This document shows positions 27,641-36,648 of a stretch of DNA of 64,000 bases, one piece after another. The stretch is from contig NZ_LHVK01000021.1 in NCBI RefSeq assembly GCF_001269905.1, positions 62,001 through 126,000 on the forward strand. The letters run 5' to 3'. Numbering within the stretch: position 1 is the first letter of the stretch; every line of letters starts with the position of its first letter. A program made the translations under genes and the position numbers. Under the pieces are notes generated by a model. The model saw only the letters and a list, made by a program, of their open reading frames with translations, had not been told where the DNA came from and searched no databases. The stretch is from Pseudomonas corrugata. GTDB taxonomy: Bacteria > Pseudomonadota > Gammaproteobacteria > Pseudomonadales > Pseudomonadaceae.

Positions 27641-28531
27641 TCAGACCGCCAGGACACTGCACTGCACCTGATACAGGATGTGCTCTGTCGTGCTGCCCAG
27701 CAGCCCAAACGGATCATTGTGCTGGGAGCGGCCCATGACGATCACATCCACGTCATGCTCCAGAGCAAACTCACTGAGCGCCGAGACTGGATGGCCCAGC
27801 AGAAACTGCCTGCGCTCGGCAGGCACACCGAACAGGTTGGCCAGCTCCAGAAAGGATTTCTCCAGGCTTCTGCGCAATTCCTTGCTGAGCTGCGACAGCA
27901 ACACGCCGCCGCCCCCCACATCTCCCAGATAGACCGACGACACCTCGTAGGCATGAGCCAGATGCAACTCGGCGTCACATTGCAGCGCCAGGCCAAGCGC
28001 CTGGCGGATAATCCGGTCGTTAAGCCCGCTGTTCTGTGCATAGGCGCTGGAAGGGTCCACAGCCGCGACTATTTTGCGCGGCAGGGCGTGACCGGCCGCG
28101 CCCACCATATACAACGGAACGGGGCATTTGCGCAGCAGTTGCCAATCCAGTGGGGTGAAAAATGCGCGCTTGAGCAGGGACTCATGCTGGACCTGCTTGA
28201 TCAGCAAGTCAGGCTGGAACTGCGAGACGTGCTGCAGGATCTGTTCGCCCATGGTCTCGGCCCAGGCTATTTCGGTGGTGACACGCAAGCCCCGGTGCCG
28301 CATTTTGTCGGCCTCTTCCTCCAGCCAATTGCGCTGGTCCTGAAGATAGTTCTGCCGCGCCTCTTCACGAGGTTCCTGTTCAAGCAGCGACAAGATATCC
28401 AGCGAAGGAATCAATGCAGTGACATGCAGATGCGCTTCGCTGGCTGCCGCCAGAGCCGCGGCGTGATGAAGGACCGGCGAATGTCTTTGCGCCGGGTTGA
28501 GGATCAGCAGCAGGCGTTGATACTGGCTCAT
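27641..28531 (-). CDS. Tandem universal stress protein (USP copy 1)
   Basis: A 296-residue cytoplasmic protein of two fused UspA domains. Domain 1 (about 1-140) opens 'YQRLLLILNPAQ'. Domain 2 (about 150-296) opens 'RKIVAAVDPSS' and ends with the nucleotide-binding signature 'DVDVIVMGRSQHNDPFGLLGSTTEHIL'. The start at 28531 follows GGAGAA; the longer frame to 28705 overlaps the phosphoketolase gene. It is one of four such proteins in this island; relatives in P. aeruginosa are Anr-induced and support survival in oxygen limitation. It lies 67 nt after the phosphoketolase gene and probably shares its transcript. Confidence 0.9.
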   Translation of the reverse strand: MSQYQRLLLILNPAQRHSPVLHHAAALAAASEAHLHVTALIPSLDILSLLEQEPREEARQNYLQDQRNWLEEEADKMRHRGLRVTTEIAWAETMGEQILQHVSQFQPDLLIKQVQHESLLKRAFFTPLDWQLLRKCPVPLYMVGAAGHALPRKIVAAVDPSSAYAQNSGLNDRIIRQALGLALQCDAELHLAHAYEVSSVYLGDVGGGGVLLSQLSKELRRSLEKSFLELANLFGVPAERRQFLLGHPVSALSEFALEHDVDVIVMGRSQHNDPFGLLGSTTEHILYQVQCSVLAV

Positions 28532-28598
28532 GATGGTTCTCCGGGGGCGGGCTCTAACGCCACGATGCAGCGCTTGATGCCATGGTAAGTAGCGGGCG

Positions 28599-30971
28599 TC
28601 ATGGCGACGTGGGCGTCCAGCGCCACTCCAGTACCTCGGGCAGATCCTGCCCATGCTCGATGACGTAGAGCTGATGCCTTTCCAGGGTTTCCCAATATCG
28701 ATCACGGGCGCTGTCGACCAGCGAACTCAGCCGTGGCACTCGCTGGATAACGTCAAGGGCCAATCGATAACGATCGAGCTGGTTGATCACCACCATATCG
28801 AATGGCGTGGTGGTTGCGCCTTGCTCCATGAAACCGTGGACATGGAAGTTGTCGTGGTTATGACGCTTATAGACCAGCCGATGGATCAGCGACGGGTAGC
28901 CATGGAAGGCGAAGATCACCGGCTTGTCCACGGTGAACAGCTCGTCGAACTCTGCATCCGACAGTCCATGGTCATGTTGTTGCGGCGGTTGCAACACCAG
29001 CAGGTCCACCACATTGATGACCCGTACTCGCAGGTCCGGCACGTACTGGCGCAGCAACGTGATGGCGGCCAGGGTTTCCAGGGTCGGTACATCACCGGCA
29101 CAGGCCATTACCACATCCGGATCTTCATCGTCCTTGCAGGCAAAAGCCCAACGGCCAATGCCTGCCATGCAGTGGCGAATCGCAGAGTCGATGTCCAACC
29201 ATTGCCACTGCGGCTGTTTGCCGGCCACGATCACGTTGATGTGGTTGCGACTCTTGAGGCAATGATCGGTCACAGACAGCAGGCAATTTGCATCGGGGGG
29301 CAAGTAAATGCGCACCACGTTGGCACTTTTGTTCGCCACCAGATCAATGAACCCTGGATCCTGATGGGAAAAGCCATTGTGATCCTGGCGCCAGACATGG
29401 GAGGTGAGCAGGTAATTGAGCGATGCGATCGGCGTGCGCCACGGTACCTGAGCGGCGGTCTTGAGCCACTTGGCGTGCTGGTTGAACATCGAATCAACGA
29501 TATGGATGAAGGCTTCATAGCAGGAAAACAGCCCATGGCGTCCGGTCAGCAAATACCCCTCCAGCCAACCCTCACACACCTGTTCACTGAGGATTTCCAT
29601 TACACGTCCCGCACTGTCCAGGTTGGTATCTCCTGCTTCCAGCGCGGCCAGCCAGGTCTTGCCAGTGACCTCATATACCGCATCGAGCCGATTGGAGGCA
29701 GTTTCGTCGGGGCCGAACAGACGGAAATTGGCAGCCTTGAGGTTGTGCTTCATCACATCGCGCAGGTACCCGCCCAGTACACGGGTGCCCTCGGCCTCGA
29801 CGGCGCCGGGGGCGGAAAGCTGTACGGCATATTCGTTGAACCTGGGCATTTCCAGGGGTTTGAGGAGCGAGCCGCCATTGGCATGGGGATTGGCGCCCAG
29901 ACGCCGATGGCCTGTCGGCGCTAACGCGGCGATGTCAGGCCGCAACGCGCCGTTGGTGTCAAACAACTCCTGGGGTCGATAGCTCTCGAGCCACTGTTGC
30001 AGCTGTGTCAAATGCCGAGGCTGTTCGAGGTGGCTCAGCGGGACCTGGTGGGCGCGCCAGCTACCTTCAACCTGCTGACCATCGACGAATTTGGGGCCGG
30101 TCCAGCCCTTGGGCGTGCGCAAGATCAGCAGTGGCCAGAGCTGGCGCTCCACAGTGCGTCCCGATGAGTCCGTACGGGCCTTGCGCTGGATGTCACGAAT
30201 CTTGAACAGCATCTCGTCCAAGGTCTTGGCCAACTGCTGATGAATGACGAGCGGGTCGTCACCTTCTACAAAAAAGGGGTCGTAGCCGTAGCCATACATC
30301 AGGGCCGACAGTTCGTCCTCGCTGATGCGCGAAAGCACCGTGGGGTTAGCGATCTTGAAACCGTTGAGATGAAGAATCGGCAGGACGGCGCCGTCGCGCG
30401 CGGGGTTGAGAAACTTGTTGGAATGCCAGCTCGCCGCCAGCGTACCGGTTTCGGCCTCCCCGTCGCCAATGACACACGTCACGATCAACCCTGGATTATC
30501 GAACGCCGCCCCATAGGCATGGGCCAGGGAATAGCCCAACTCGCCACCCTCATGGATGGAGCCGGGGATCTGCGCAGAAACATGGCTGGACAACCCGTAC
30601 GGCCAGGAAAACTGCCGAAACAGGCGCAGCATTCCGTTCTCGTTCTGCTCGATCGCGGGGTAATACTGGGTGAGGCTCCCTTCCAGGTAGCTTTGGGCGA
30701 GAATGGCCGGACCGCCATGACCAGGCCCCGTGACAAGGATCATATCCAAGTCGTGGGTCTTGATCAGATGGTTGAGATGCACATAAATCAGGTTCAATCC
30801 AGGCGTCGTGCCCCAGTGGCCGAGCAGACGCGGTTTGACGTGGCCAACCTGCAACGGCATGCGCAGCAACGGGTTGTCCTTGAGGTAAATCTGTCCCACC
30901 GCCAGGTAATTGGAAGCACGCCAATAGGCATCGATACTTTCCAGTTGATCGGGACTGAGAAAATCACTCAT
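28599..30971 (-). CDS. xfp: Phosphoketolase (xylulose-5-P/fructose-6-P)
   Basis: A 790-residue thiamine-diphosphate enzyme that splits xylulose-5-phosphate or fructose-6-phosphate with phosphate into acetyl-phosphate plus a triose or erythrose phosphate. Motifs seen: GPGHGGPAI near residue 80, 'GYSLAHAYGAAFDNPGLIVTCVIGDGEAETG' (the ThDP GDG motif) near 150-175, and the C-terminal phosphoketolase domain ending 'DLPEVLEWRW'. Length is the usual one. Acetyl-phosphate can yield ATP through acetate kinase without oxygen, which suits the FNR-like box at 31078-31091 ahead of it. A kinase gene is not in the window. Confidence 0.95.
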   Translation of the reverse strand: MSDFLSPDQLESIDAYWRASNYLAVGQIYLKDNPLLRMPLQVGHVKPRLLGHWGTTPGLNLIYVHLNHLIKTHDLDMILVTGPGHGGPAILAQSYLEGSLTQYYPAIEQNENGMLRLFRQFSWPYGLSSHVSAQIPGSIHEGGELGYSLAHAYGAAFDNPGLIVTCVIGDGEAETGTLAASWHSNKFLNPARDGAVLPILHLNGFKIANPTVLSRISEDELSALMYGYGYDPFFVEGDDPLVIHQQLAKTLDEMLFKIRDIQRKARTDSSGRTVERQLWPLLILRTPKGWTGPKFVDGQQVEGSWRAHQVPLSHLEQPRHLTQLQQWLESYRPQELFDTNGALRPDIAALAPTGHRRLGANPHANGGSLLKPLEMPRFNEYAVQLSAPGAVEAEGTRVLGGYLRDVMKHNLKAANFRLFGPDETASNRLDAVYEVTGKTWLAALEAGDTNLDSAGRVMEILSEQVCEGWLEGYLLTGRHGLFSCYEAFIHIVDSMFNQHAKWLKTAAQVPWRTPIASLNYLLTSHVWRQDHNGFSHQDPGFIDLVANKSANVVRIYLPPDANCLLSVTDHCLKSRNHINVIVAGKQPQWQWLDIDSAIRHCMAGIGRWAFACKDDEDPDVVMACAGDVPTLETLAAITLLRQYVPDLRVRVINVVDLLVLQPPQQHDHGLSDAEFDELFTVDKPVIFAFHGYPSLIHRLVYKRHNHDNFHVHGFMEQGATTTPFDMVVINQLDRYRLALDVIQRVPRLSSLVDSARDRYWETLERHQLYVIEHGQDLPEVLEWRWTPTSP

Positions 30972-31077
30972 CGCGTCCTCCAGACAAGACGGGTTGGCAG
31001 CGCCTCCTGCCGGTCGTCGGAGCCGCCGTCGAACGGCGTGCCATGGGTGGATTCTGGAACGCGGGAATGATCCCGAC

Positions 31078-31091
31078 TTGATTTACATCAG
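31078..31091. promoter_or_regulatory. FNR/Anr-like box in xfp/adh divergent promoter
   Basis: TTGAT-TTAC-ATCAG, one mismatch. It lies 107 nt from the xfp start (leftward) and 75 nt from the adh start (rightward), so it could serve both. Confidence 0.65.
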
Positions 31092-31165
31092 AACCAGGGA
31101 GGCTAGGGTGTTAGAAGGTTCGGGCTGATCGACATGGAACCGTCTGCTCAGACAGGAGAATGCTC

Positions 31166-32149
31166 ATGCGTGCCATGGTCCTGCACTCCCCCGGCCAACC
31201 CTTGCAACTGGAAGAACGCTCCTTGCCGGTGCCGGCACGTGGGCAACTGCTGATCAGAGTCCTGGCCTGCGGCGTGTGCCGCACCGACCTGCATCTGTTT
31301 GACGGTGAGTTGCCCCAAGCGCGGCTGCCCCGGGTGCCGGGCCATGAGATTGTCGGGCAAGTCACCGCTGTCGGCGCGCAAGTAGCCACCGACTGGATCG
31401 GTCGACGAGTGGGTGTGCCCTGGCTGGGCTGGACCTGCGGAATCTGTGAGTTTTGCCGCTCCGGAAGGGAAAACCTCTGCGACCAGGCGTTGTTTACCGG
31501 CTGCCAGCTGGACGGCGGCTATGCCGATTACACCGTCGCCGACGCGCGTTTCTGCTTCCCTCTCCCTGACGCTCTGAATGCCGCCGAAGCGGCGCCCTTG
31601 TTGTGTGCGGGGCTGATCGGTTTCCGAGCCTTGCAAATGGCACAGAACGCCCCTCATCTGGGTCTCTACGGCTTTGGTGCCGCTGCCCACCTGGCGATCC
31701 AGGTCGCCGTGGGCCGAGGCCAGCAGGTCTACGCCTTTACCCGCCCCGGCGATGACGCTGGCCAGGCTTATGCCCGATCACTGGGCGCAACCTGGGCCGG
31801 CCCGTCGGATCAACTCCCCCCGCATTTGCTCGACTCCAGCCTGATCTTCGCACCTGTCGGCGAGCTGGTACCGCTGGCTTTGCAAGCGACCGCCAAAGGT
31901 GGCAGCGTGGTGTGCGCCGGCATTCACATGAGCGACATTCCGAGCTTTCCTTATCGCCTGCTATGGGAGGAGCGCAGCGTGCGTTCAGTGGCCAATCTGA
32001 CCCGCGCCGATGGCGTAGCATTTTTCCAGCAGATCCAACACACCCCGGTGCATTGCACCGTGACCTGCTTGCCCTTGATCGAAGCCAATCAAGCCCTGGA
32101 AGTACTGCGTAGCGGACAGGTCAATGGCGCCATCGTGCTCATCCCCTGA
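31166..32149 (+). CDS. Zinc-dependent alcohol dehydrogenase (MDR family)
   Basis: A 327-residue medium-chain dehydrogenase, on the short side for the family. Catalytic zinc ligands: Cys38 in ACGVCRTD and His60-Glu61 in GHEIVG; structural zinc cysteines at about 91, 94, 97 and 105 (CGICEFC...C). The NAD fold has 'LYGFGAAAHLAIQVAVGRG', in which the usual GxGxxG is GFGAAA. The ATG at 31166 follows GGAGA; an ATG 6 nt upstream is too close to that site. A fermentative role (re-oxidising NADH with acetaldehyde or a similar aldehyde) is likely given the FNR-like box and phosphoketolase neighbour. Its 3' end overlaps the convergent USP gene by 11 nt. Confidence 0.9.
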   Translation: MRAMVLHSPGQPLQLEERSLPVPARGQLLIRVLACGVCRTDLHLFDGELPQARLPRVPGHEIVGQVTAVGAQVATDWIGRRVGVPWLGWTCGICEFCRSGRENLCDQALFTGCQLDGGYADYTVADARFCFPLPDALNAAEAAPLLCAGLIGFRALQMAQNAPHLGLYGFGAAAHLAIQVAVGRGQQVYAFTRPGDDAGQAYARSLGATWAGPSDQLPPHLLDSSLIFAPVGELVPLALQATAKGGSVVCAGIHMSDIPSFPYRLLWEERSVRSVANLTRADGVAFFQQIQHTPVHCTVTCLPLIEANQALEVLRSGQVNGAIVLIP

Positions 32150-33032
32150 CCGCCAACAGACTGCCCGGTATCGAATACAGGGCCCGCTCCGTCGTGCTGC
32201 CGATAAAGCGCTCCAGGCCCACGCGATGTTCGATCCCCATCACCACCACATCAACCTCGAACTCATTGAGGAACTCATGGATGACCGGTACCGGCAGACC
32301 AACGACGAAGTGTCTTCGCTGCGCCGGCACACCGCAGCGCTCGGCCAGGTTGATGAACGCCGCATGCAACGACTCACGCAGAGCCTCGACAAAATCATCG
32401 TCCCAGGCCCCTGCCAGCAGCGAAGCCTCTCCGTTGAATGCCGCCGACAGGTCGCAGGCATACAACAGATGCAACGAAGCCTCGCATTGCCGGGCCATCA
32501 CCTCGGCAGCCTGGACAATGTGCTCATTCAAGGCATTGGCCTGGGGGTCGGAGGGATCCACTGCTGCCAGCACCCGGCGCGGCATGCCGTGAACTGCCTG
32601 GTTGACCAGGTGCACCGGCACCGGACAATCGCGTAACAGATGGCAATCAAGGGGAGTTGCAAAGACCCGCTTGAGCAAGGGCTCGAGGGTGACGTCCTTG
32701 ATCAGCAGATCGGGTTGCAACTGTTCGACGTAACGAAGGATGTCCAGCAGGGGATGAGTGGTCCAGACCACACGTGTCGACACATTCAACCCCTCTTTCT
32801 TGAGCAACGCGGCCTCCTCTTCCATCCAGCGGCGATAGCGATGCAAATGACACTGCATGTCCGCCTCGCCTGTTTTCTCGCCCCATAGGTGTGTACGTGC
32901 CGGCGGCTGGACGAATACGTATAAATGCAATTCGGCACCGCTGGCCCGGGCCAGGGCACAGGCCCTGCGCATCGCAGCAGAGGGGTGCAAGTCGGGATCG
33001 ACGATCAATAGCAGACGCTGGTATTGCTCCAT
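32139..33032 (-). CDS. Tandem universal stress protein (USP copy 2)
   Basis: A 297-residue two-domain UspA protein. Domain 1 starts 'YQRLLLIVDPDLHPSAAMRRACALA'. Domain 2 starts 'RRVLAAVDPSDPQANALNEHIV' and ends 'DVVVMGIEHRVGLERFIGSTTERALY', the ATP-binding signature of the UspFG type. It has its own promoter region with a perfect FNR box 99 nt upstream (33131-33144). It is convergent with the alcohol dehydrogenase gene and overlaps its last 11 nt. Confidence 0.9.
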   Translation of the reverse strand: MEQYQRLLLIVDPDLHPSAAMRRACALARASGAELHLYVFVQPPARTHLWGEKTGEADMQCHLHRYRRWMEEEAALLKKEGLNVSTRVVWTTHPLLDILRYVEQLQPDLLIKDVTLEPLLKRVFATPLDCHLLRDCPVPVHLVNQAVHGMPRRVLAAVDPSDPQANALNEHIVQAAEVMARQCEASLHLLYACDLSAAFNGEASLLAGAWDDDFVEALRESLHAAFINLAERCGVPAQRRHFVVGLPVPVIHEFLNEFEVDVVVMGIEHRVGLERFIGSTTERALYSIPGSLLAVRG

Positions 33033-33130
33033 CGCACACCTCCACCCGATTGTTCAACGGAAGCCGGCACCTCGTATTGAGCATTATCCGGCACGAGTAG
33101 CAGCGTGCGCCCACCGACGCCCCGTGCGGT

Positions 33131-33144
33131 TTGATCTGAATCAA
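33131..33144. promoter_or_regulatory. Perfect FNR/Anr box (USP copy 2)
   Basis: TTGAT-CTGA-ATCAA matches the consensus exactly, 99 nt upstream of the USP start. Confidence 0.75.
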
Positions 33145-33177
33145 GTTCAGCGCAATCGACGGTTGGGTACGCCGAGG

Positions 33178-33191
33178 CTGATCCAGATCAG
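33178..33191. promoter_or_regulatory. FNR-like palindrome (GNAT side)
   Basis: CTGAT-CCAG-ATCAG, a full palindrome with one symmetric change per half, 85 nt upstream of the GNAT start. Together with the site at 33131 it suggests that both divergent genes respond to low oxygen. Confidence 0.5.
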
Positions 33192-33275
33192 AATCGACTG
33201 CCGCCACCGGCGTAGAACTGCAGCGAATACGAAGCTTTTTTCGTACCGCACGCTTATCCGATGGAGGATCGCCCC

Positions 33276-33839
33276 ATGCTCACAGTCAAAGACCATAACG
33301 AACGCGCCGCCGCGCTGTACGCCAGCATCAGTGGCAAGCACTGGATTCAGGCGCTTAAAGACGGCCGGCATGTACTGATCAGGCCACTACGGGATGAGGA
33401 TCGCCAACGCGAATATGACTTCATCAAGCGCCTGTCTCCGGAGTCGCGGCATATGCGCTTTCTATCGCAAATCAGTGAGCCCGGAGCGGCGATGCTCGAT
33501 CAGTTGATGGACGTCGACTATAAGACTCGCCTGGCCTACATCGCCCTGGTCCATGACAACGGCAAGTTGACCGAAATCGGCGTCAGCCGTTACTGCGCTA
33601 CCGCTGACCACGAATGCGAGTGCGCCGTGACCGTCGCCGACCAATGGCAGCATTTGGGGCTGGGGACGTTATTGATGGAACACCTGATAGAAGCGGCGCG
33701 TAAAAACGGCTACCGCCAGATGTACTCCATTGATGCCGCCAGCAATGCCGCCATGCGCGACCTGGCGCATAGCCTGGGGTTCGAGACCCGCACCGACCCC
33801 GAGGACACTCGGCAGGTCATTCACCGCCTCTATCTTTAG
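33276..33839 (+). CDS. GNAT-family N-acetyltransferase
   Basis: A 187-residue acetyltransferase. The acetyl-CoA-binding core is visible: 'ECAVTVADQWQHLGLGTLLMEHLIEAARKNGY' (the Q/RxxGxG/A loop reads QHLGLG) followed by 'DAASNAAMRDLAHSLGFE'. The N-terminal 'DGRHVLIRPLRDEDRQREYDFIKRLSPESRHMRF' segment is the form seen when this domain is fused to acyl-CoA synthetase-like protein acetyltransferases (Pat), but here it stands alone. It may acetylate a protein or a small molecule. The ATG at 33276 follows GGAGG; the ATG at 33261 overlaps that site. Confidence 0.88.
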   Translation: MLTVKDHNERAAALYASISGKHWIQALKDGRHVLIRPLRDEDRQREYDFIKRLSPESRHMRFLSQISEPGAAMLDQLMDVDYKTRLAYIALVHDNGKLTEIGVSRYCATADHECECAVTVADQWQHLGLGTLLMEHLIEAARKNGYRQMYSIDAASNAAMRDLAHSLGFETRTDPEDTRQVIHRLYL

Positions 33840-33899
33840 CCTTTTAGCGATGATACTGCGCGAGTGCCGCACTCCACGGCCCCGCGCAGATGTTTCCCT

Positions 33900-34811
33900 T
33901 CACGCCTGCGGCTTGATCGCCCAGACGCTGCAAGGCGCCCGTTGCAGCAGGAGCTCGGCAGTAGTGCCCAGACGCTTGTCCAGGCCATGGTGCGCCGTGG
34001 TTCCCATGACGATCACATCGACCTGATGGTCGCGAGCGAACGTACAGATGCTCTGCAGCGGCGCCCCTTCGATGAAGTGACGCTTGTGCGGCTCGACCCC
34101 ATGCCGCTCCGCCAAGGATTCGAACACCTCATGCTGCGCCTGACCCAATGCCTCATAAATCCCAGTAGCCAGGGGGAGCGCGCCAATACCCATGTCCGAC
34201 GCATAGATGGCGGTCCAGTCGAAGGCGTGCAGCAACTCGATTTCGGCATTGCATTGCTCGGCCAATTTGAGAGCTGCGTTGACGATCTGGTCGTTGAACA
34301 CCAGGTCCTGGTCCTCGCTGCGCAGCACGTCGACAATCGCCAGAACTCGCCGAGGCCGGGGGTTGCGCGAATCGGTGACCAGATGCACCGGCACAGGACA
34401 GTCGCGCAGCAAGCGCCAGTCCAACGGTGTGAAAAAGATCCGTTTCAACGCCGGCTCCGGCTGTGCATCCTTGATGATCAATGCCAGCGGCAGTTCCTTG
34501 ATGTACTGCTGCAAACCTTGATAGGCATCCTTGCTCCATACCACTTCACAGGTCACCTCGATGCCATGCCGCCGCGCCAGTTCGGCCTGTTGCCACAGCC
34601 AATGCCGATGTGTTTCCAGATAACCGTCGCGCGCGCTCTTGACCTGGTCGGGCGCGAACAGACCGGCTACCGACAATAGCTCCAGATAATCGATGGCGAC
34701 GATATGCAGCGGCAGGTCCATCGCCAGCGCCAGCTCGGTGGCACGGTCGAACGCAGGCGTACGGATCATGGCGTCAGGCGCCAATAGTAATAAACGTTGA
34801 GTCTGGGACAT
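33900..34811 (-). CDS. Tandem universal stress protein (USP copy 3)
   Basis: A 303-residue two-domain UspA protein. Domain 1 begins 'TQRLLLLAPDAMIRTPAFDRATELA'. Domain 2 begins 'PRRVLAIVDVLRSEDQDL' and ends 'DVIVMGTTAHHGLDKRLGTTAELLLQRAPCSVWAI'. It is most like USP copy 4 (36649-37572), sharing the 'PAFDRA' opening and the long linker 'YLExHRxWLxxxA'. A one-mismatch FNR box lies 75 nt upstream. The start at 34811 (MSQTQ) is preferred to 34826. Confidence 0.9.
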   Translation of the reverse strand: MSQTQRLLLLAPDAMIRTPAFDRATELALAMDLPLHIVAIDYLELLSVAGLFAPDQVKSARDGYLETHRHWLWQQAELARRHGIEVTCEVVWSKDAYQGLQQYIKELPLALIIKDAQPEPALKRIFFTPLDWRLLRDCPVPVHLVTDSRNPRPRRVLAIVDVLRSEDQDLVFNDQIVNAALKLAEQCNAEIELLHAFDWTAIYASDMGIGALPLATGIYEALGQAQHEVFESLAERHGVEPHKRHFIEGAPLQSICTFARDHQVDVIVMGTTAHHGLDKRLGTTAELLLQRAPCSVWAIKPQA

Positions 34812-34885
34812 GGAGCACCTCGGCATGGGACGACAGCCCGTTGAAGGATCGAGGCTTCAGAATGAACCTGTGCCGCAAGCCAGAC

Positions 34886-34899
34886 TTGATCTCCCTCAA
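34886..34899. promoter_or_regulatory. FNR/Anr-like box (USP copy 3)
   Basis: TTGAT-CTCC-CTCAA, one mismatch, 75 nt upstream of the USP start and just past the stop of the MgtC-like gene. Confidence 0.6.
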
Positions 34900-34916
34900 T
34901 TGGCCATCATTGAGGA

Positions 34917-36167
34917 TCAAAAGCTCGGCAGCAGCAGCCCCACCCACATCGCCAGCGTTACCAGCACTTGCCCAGGAATCACCTGCGCAGCAAACTTTCG
35001 CCCGCCACTGAGCCAGGCCACCACGCACTTGCTCAGGGAGTTGCTGCTTATCGCCAACAATACCGGTACGGCGCTCGCCTCGAAGGGCAGCAAACCGGCC
35101 TTGACCAAGGACGCGATGGAGGCCATCGAGGCATGAGCGTCAACCAAGCCGCTGAAAATTGCGGTGGCGGCCACCCCGGCCTGCCCGAATTCATCAAGCA
35201 TCGCTGACGACACAACAGTGATGACGGTCATTGCCACGACCACCATCAACGCCAGCTTCAGGCTGAACGCCCCGCCGTGCTTGATCCTCTCCTCAGCTCG
35301 CACCCTGGGTCGGGTAAACATCAATGCGCTGGCGTAGAACAGTACGGTCACCGCCCCGCACAGCAGCGGCCACCCCAACCAACGCAGCAACGCCGGTTCC
35401 ACCGCACCGAGAATCAGCGCCACCTGTGCCAGAGTCGCCAGGTTGGCCAGCACTGCGGCCGCGCTCAGTACCTTCACATTGAGCGGCTCCTTCGCGGCGA
35501 TGTGTCCCATGGTCGCGACAGTCATCGTAGCGGAGGCAAACCCCGATGCAATTGCGCCGAGGGCGTAGCCATAGCGAGTGCCAAGGGTACGAACCGCGAC
35601 GTGCCCCATTGCCGCCACCGCCATCAACATGACAGTCAGGGCGCAAATGGTGCGAAGGTTGATGACGTTGTAAGGCCCCAGGTAACGGTCCGGGGTGAGG
35701 GGCAGTATGACCAGCGCGGTGATCAACAGCGTCAGGCCATCGCGCAACTCGGCAGCGGTCAACTGGCTGCGGGCAAAATGATGCAACACCTGACGGCTGG
35801 CCAGCAGCCCCGCCATCACCACGCCTACCGCAGTTGCCAAGGCCGGCGCACTGACGCAGAGCGCACCCAATACCAACACTGCAAACAGTGCCACTTCGCT
35901 GGTGATGCCAGGGTCTTCGGCCAGGTTTTTCCAATACGCCATGGTGACCAGTGCCCCCAGTGCAAGCGCAACAAACCCTAGCAATAAAGGTCCGCCGGTC
36001 CAGGCCGTGACATACCCCAACATCGAAGTAACGGCAAAGGTACGCAGGCCGGCATAATCGCGTCTGCCCTCCTCACCCTTGCGCCGCTCACGCTCAAGCC
36101 CCACGAGCAGGCCGATTCCCAACGCCGCGCCAGCGTTGACAAAGCCCAGGACCTCGATCACGGCCAT
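34917..36167 (-). CDS. MgtC/SapB plus DUF4010 membrane protein
   Basis: A 416-residue inner-membrane protein with about 11-13 TMs. The N-terminal third is an MgtC/SapB domain ('GAALGIGLLVGLERERRKGEEG' is the family signature), and the remainder is a DUF4010 domain with 'SGFASATMTVATMGHIA' and a mirrored 'SGLVDAHASMASIASLV'. Function is unproven; MgtC proteins affect ATP synthase and magnesium stress. It lies 27 nt after a small gene that starts near a perfect FNR box, so it is probably part of the Anr-controlled island. Confidence 0.88.
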   Translation of the reverse strand: MAVIEVLGFVNAGAALGIGLLVGLERERRKGEEGRRDYAGLRTFAVTSMLGYVTAWTGGPLLLGFVALALGALVTMAYWKNLAEDPGITSEVALFAVLVLGALCVSAPALATAVGVVMAGLLASRQVLHHFARSQLTAAELRDGLTLLITALVILPLTPDRYLGPYNVINLRTICALTVMLMAVAAMGHVAVRTLGTRYGYALGAIASGFASATMTVATMGHIAAKEPLNVKVLSAAAVLANLATLAQVALILGAVEPALLRWLGWPLLCGAVTVLFYASALMFTRPRVRAEERIKHGGAFSLKLALMVVVAMTVITVVSSAMLDEFGQAGVAATAIFSGLVDAHASMASIASLVKAGLLPFEASAVPVLLAISSNSLSKCVVAWLSGGRKFAAQVIPGQVLVTLAMWVGLLLPSF

Positions 36168-36194
36168 GGCGCTATGGCGCCATTTGACGCACGT

Positions 36195-36398
36195 TCATCG
36201 GGACGCCGCATGAACGATCTGCGACGCTTGCGTGCGCGCAATCACGTCTTGCGGCCAGACATGGGGCGCGTCGATTCGCGCCTGCAATGTCCTGGTAAAC
36301 GACAGCGCTTCACCAGCGCTCCTGAAACCTATGCAAAAGGCATCCAGGTGCACCATCCAGCGCATTTCTGCCTGCCGCTCCTCAAGCCGAATAATCAT
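36195..36398 (-). CDS. Small hypothetical protein, first gene of the MgtC-like operon
   Basis: A 67-residue frame (MIIRLEERQAEMRWMVHLD... ending ...IVHAASR). I do not recognise a family. It is mixed alpha/beta in appearance with no TM or signal peptide. The start at 36398 is chosen over 36440 because a perfect FNR box centred at 36479 would place the transcription start near 36438. A GAGAG site precedes this ATG. Its stop is 27 nt from the MgtC-like start. Coding status rests on the operon position and box only. Confidence 0.45.
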   Translation of the reverse strand: MIIRLEERQAEMRWMVHLDAFCIGFRSAGEALSFTRTLQARIDAPHVWPQDVIARTQASQIVHAASR

Positions 36399-36472
36399 GA
36401 CCAATCTCTCATGGCGGGTGAGCCTGGACTTCAAGTTCAAGCACCAGCCTGCGCCCGATTACGCTGAGCGGA

Positions 36473-36486
36473 TTGATCATGATCAA
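36473..36486. promoter_or_regulatory. Perfect FNR/Anr box (small ORF/MgtC-like operon)
   Basis: TTGAT-CATG-ATCAA, an exact consensus and complete 14-bp palindrome, 75 nt upstream of the small gene's start. Confidence 0.78.
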
Positions 36487-36541
36487 AGATTGCGCTGTTG
36501 CCAGATCATCGTCGGCGCCGATGCGACGCTTTCAAGCGTGT

Positions 36542-36555
36542 TTGATGCAAATCAA
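36542..36555. promoter_or_regulatory. Perfect FNR/Anr box (USP copy 4)
   Basis: TTGAT-GCAA-ATCAA, exact consensus, 94 nt upstream of the USP start. Its centre is 69 bp from that of the box at 36473, which serves the divergent gene. Confidence 0.78.
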
Positions 36556-36648
36556 GTTACCCAGGCTCACCGCGCTCATGATCAATACCGGACATAGCCC
36601 GCGCGAAAGTCGCCCGGCGCCAACAGGTCTTTGCCCAGGAGGTTTATC

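Noticed and set aside
27437..28588. 383-codon plus-strand frame over the USP copy 1 gene
   Set aside because: Antisense to a clear UspA-family gene; composition typical of a reverse-strand shadow.
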